Positions 62,211-64,000 of a stretch of DNA of 64,000 nucleotides are shown piece after piece. The translations under genes were made by a program, and so were the position numbers. The notes beneath the pieces were generated by a model that saw only the letters and a list, made by a program, of their open reading frames with translations, was not told where the DNA came from and made no database searches. How positions within the stretch are numbered: the stretch's first letter is position 1; each line of letters opens with the position of its first letter. Source of the DNA: Symsagittifera roscoffensis (taxonomy: Eukaryota; Xenacoelomorpha; Acoela; Convolutidae); NCBI RefSeq assembly GCF_963678635.1, contig NC_087068.1, positions 26,414,318 through 26,478,317 of the forward strand, read 5' to 3'.

Positions 62211-64000
62211 ATTGTCAATGGGATAATTTGGAGTTTCATAGAATCTTCATGACTAAGGACTGAAGAAATTTTTGACACGCTTAAAATTGGAGTTCGGTTA
62301 TTGTGATTTTAAGAAAATCTGTTTAGTTGAGTCCTGAGCAACTCATCCTCTATTTTTTGTTTTGTTACAGGTTATCATGCTGGCGGTGGTAGGCTGCTAT
62401 CATGGTGTCATCATTGCACCAAGTTTCCGTTAAAGCTACGATTTCTGGTTCATTATTAAGTTAGACATTAAAGTTGCAGCAAGATAGATATTTTTAATGT
62501 AGGCTAAATGTTCCATATGAAAATATTGAGTTTTTAATTCAGAATATTTGAAATTTCAATTGTTTTAAGAAGCAAAATTTTGTTGCTTTTATTAGTGAAA
62601 ACAGACTTTTTATTTTTTATTCTACATAACTGAAGTGGCTGAAACTAGATTTGAGAGAGTATATAAAACGACAAAGAAACACTGATTATTGAAATTGCGT
62701 ACCCGTAGGCTTCGTCTAGTGTTAAGCAAATTAAATCTGTCAGCAGTGGACGCCGAAGTTGCAGAAACAATGCTAACTGAAACTGAAATCTTTAGAAAAG
62801 GAAAATGTCAATTTTAAAAGAAAGATAAGAAATAAGAATGAAGAAATAAAAACCAAAGAAGTATAATAAGTTATGTGTATTTTCCTGTGCAACAATGCTA
62901 CAGCTAAGTAGAACGAAACTGCCCGTTGATGATAACCTACATCATATAACCTATTTTGTTGTGGCAAATCAAGGCCAATTTTCGGGAGAAAAAGAGGAAC
63001 ATAGTAGTCACATTTTATCGCTGTCTGAGATGGTCTCATTGTATTGGCGCTTGTTGCCTTCGGTTCACAGAATTTTATAGCTGGCAACGTCATCAGCGTT
63101 GTTAACTTTTATGTAATTGATATTCCCATAGTCGCTTTTGCACAGTACTGATACTTCATAGTGTTTCGTAACTGCTATCAAACTTCTTGAATAAACAAGT
63201 TTTTTTGTGAAGGCATTCCAAGGATGTTTTCCTGTACTTCCAATTGTTTCTAGCACCAGAGGCCTTGTCCTTATGAGCAAAGTCCTACTATTGACAATCA
63301 TCGAAATTTATATACTGGTCAAGAGCTTTTGGACTGAGGAAGGTATGAAAAGCTTTCAGATCTACGTCATTAACCTTAAACTGTGGAGCTTTTTTTGAGA
63401 AATTCGAAAGTTTGCCAGCAATGTTTTTTTTTTCACGAGCATCAAAAGGAGAGTTATAGATTACAATAAATCCTTACTCGTTTACCCTTCTGGTTCTTTT
63501 AATCTTGTTTCTAACGCGGACGAGATATTCCACTACTCTCCGAGTTTCCTCTCTGTTTTCTCCTGATTGCCTCTGATCTCATTGACACGGTCTATCACTG
63601 CAGTTTTTGTTTGCTTATCTGGAATTGCCTTTATTGACAATATGAAGATATATAATATAAACAAGGCGAAGCTGATCTTCGCACGACTTGCGACCCAATA
63701 ATAATAAAAAGAGTGCAGCATGACGTTGAAAAATAAGCAAACAGAATTTCGAACTATGGTACCATTGAAGAAAGAAGTGGAAAAATGAAAAAAAATTTCT
63801 GAGGTTTGATTTTAAGTTTTTCAAAGAGGTCCTTGTGGGGTTGAATTTGAACGTTAAGCAAGTTGGTACCAGAGTTTTTTTGGTCTCAAAATACCACCGG
63901 ACTTTTTAAGGAAACAATCGGTAAATAAGCCGACAGAATTGAAGCTAAATTCATGTAACGCCCACATAAGGTTCACGATAGTTATTTAAATAGCGTATGC

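Larger units (their letters stand above)
59822..64000 (+). other. Probable long intron of the kinase gene
   Basis: The donor GTAAGT follows the fifth exon at 59822. No further kinase exon is recognised before the window ends. The interval holds a C11 run near 59868, two similar stretches with TTAGGAGATATGGA near 61365 and 61521, a TTTC microsatellite and a minus-strand endonuclease fossil. Confidence 0.5.

Overview
This window looks like a gene-poor stretch of an invertebrate animal genome; I cannot name the species. The reasons are conventional GT-AG introns of 350-620 bp in a host kinase gene, a metazoan-type alanine aminotransferase, a CR1-like non-LTR retrotransposon carrying a 2A peptide, and AT-rich intergenic DNA full of degraded transposons. 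Positions 1-38932, 60% of the window, are clearly richer in GC and consist of two giant Ty3/Gypsy-type LTR retrotransposons, one nested in the other.

Layout. (1) 1-14061 plus 38425-38932: an outer giant element, 5'-truncated by the window edge, whose 3' LTR is split. (2) 14062-38424: a complete inner giant element of 24,363 bp with 884-bp LTRs (TG...CA) that differ at one visible base. It has a putative tRNA-Asn primer site, a 3.1-kb leader with two kinds of repeated RNA hairpin, a Gag-protease-RT-RNase H-integrase polyprotein extended by a macro-domain-like tail, and a second giant frame (about 2,950 codons before breaks) in the env position. That second frame carries an SGNH-hydrolase domain and a large C-terminal half I do not recognise. 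(3) 38933-44085: repeats, then a CR1-like element (SGNH-esterase ORF1; 2A-endonuclease-RT ORF2). (4) 45601-47376: an alanine aminotransferase in one uninterrupted frame. (5) 47930-57537: RT fossil, a 1.7-kb foldback element, a tRNA-SINE-like scrap and diverged tandem repeats. (6) 57538-59821: five exons of a type II phosphatidylinositol phosphate kinase gene that runs off the right edge; its last visible intron holds a microsatellite and an endonuclease fossil.

How it fits together. The two giant elements are diverged from each other in LTRs and proteins, yet share the same two-ORF architecture, a conserved 3' splice-acceptor-like site before the second ORF, and a repeated 13-base motif. That motif is the sequence abutting the 3' LTR (the plus-strand primer position) and recurs inside the coding region, in different reading frames. 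This suggests a giant retroelement lineage with several internal plus-strand initiation sites, a spliced mRNA for a second polyprotein, and a captured or ancestral esterase. Each copy has stop codons or frameshifts, so neither is intact as read here.
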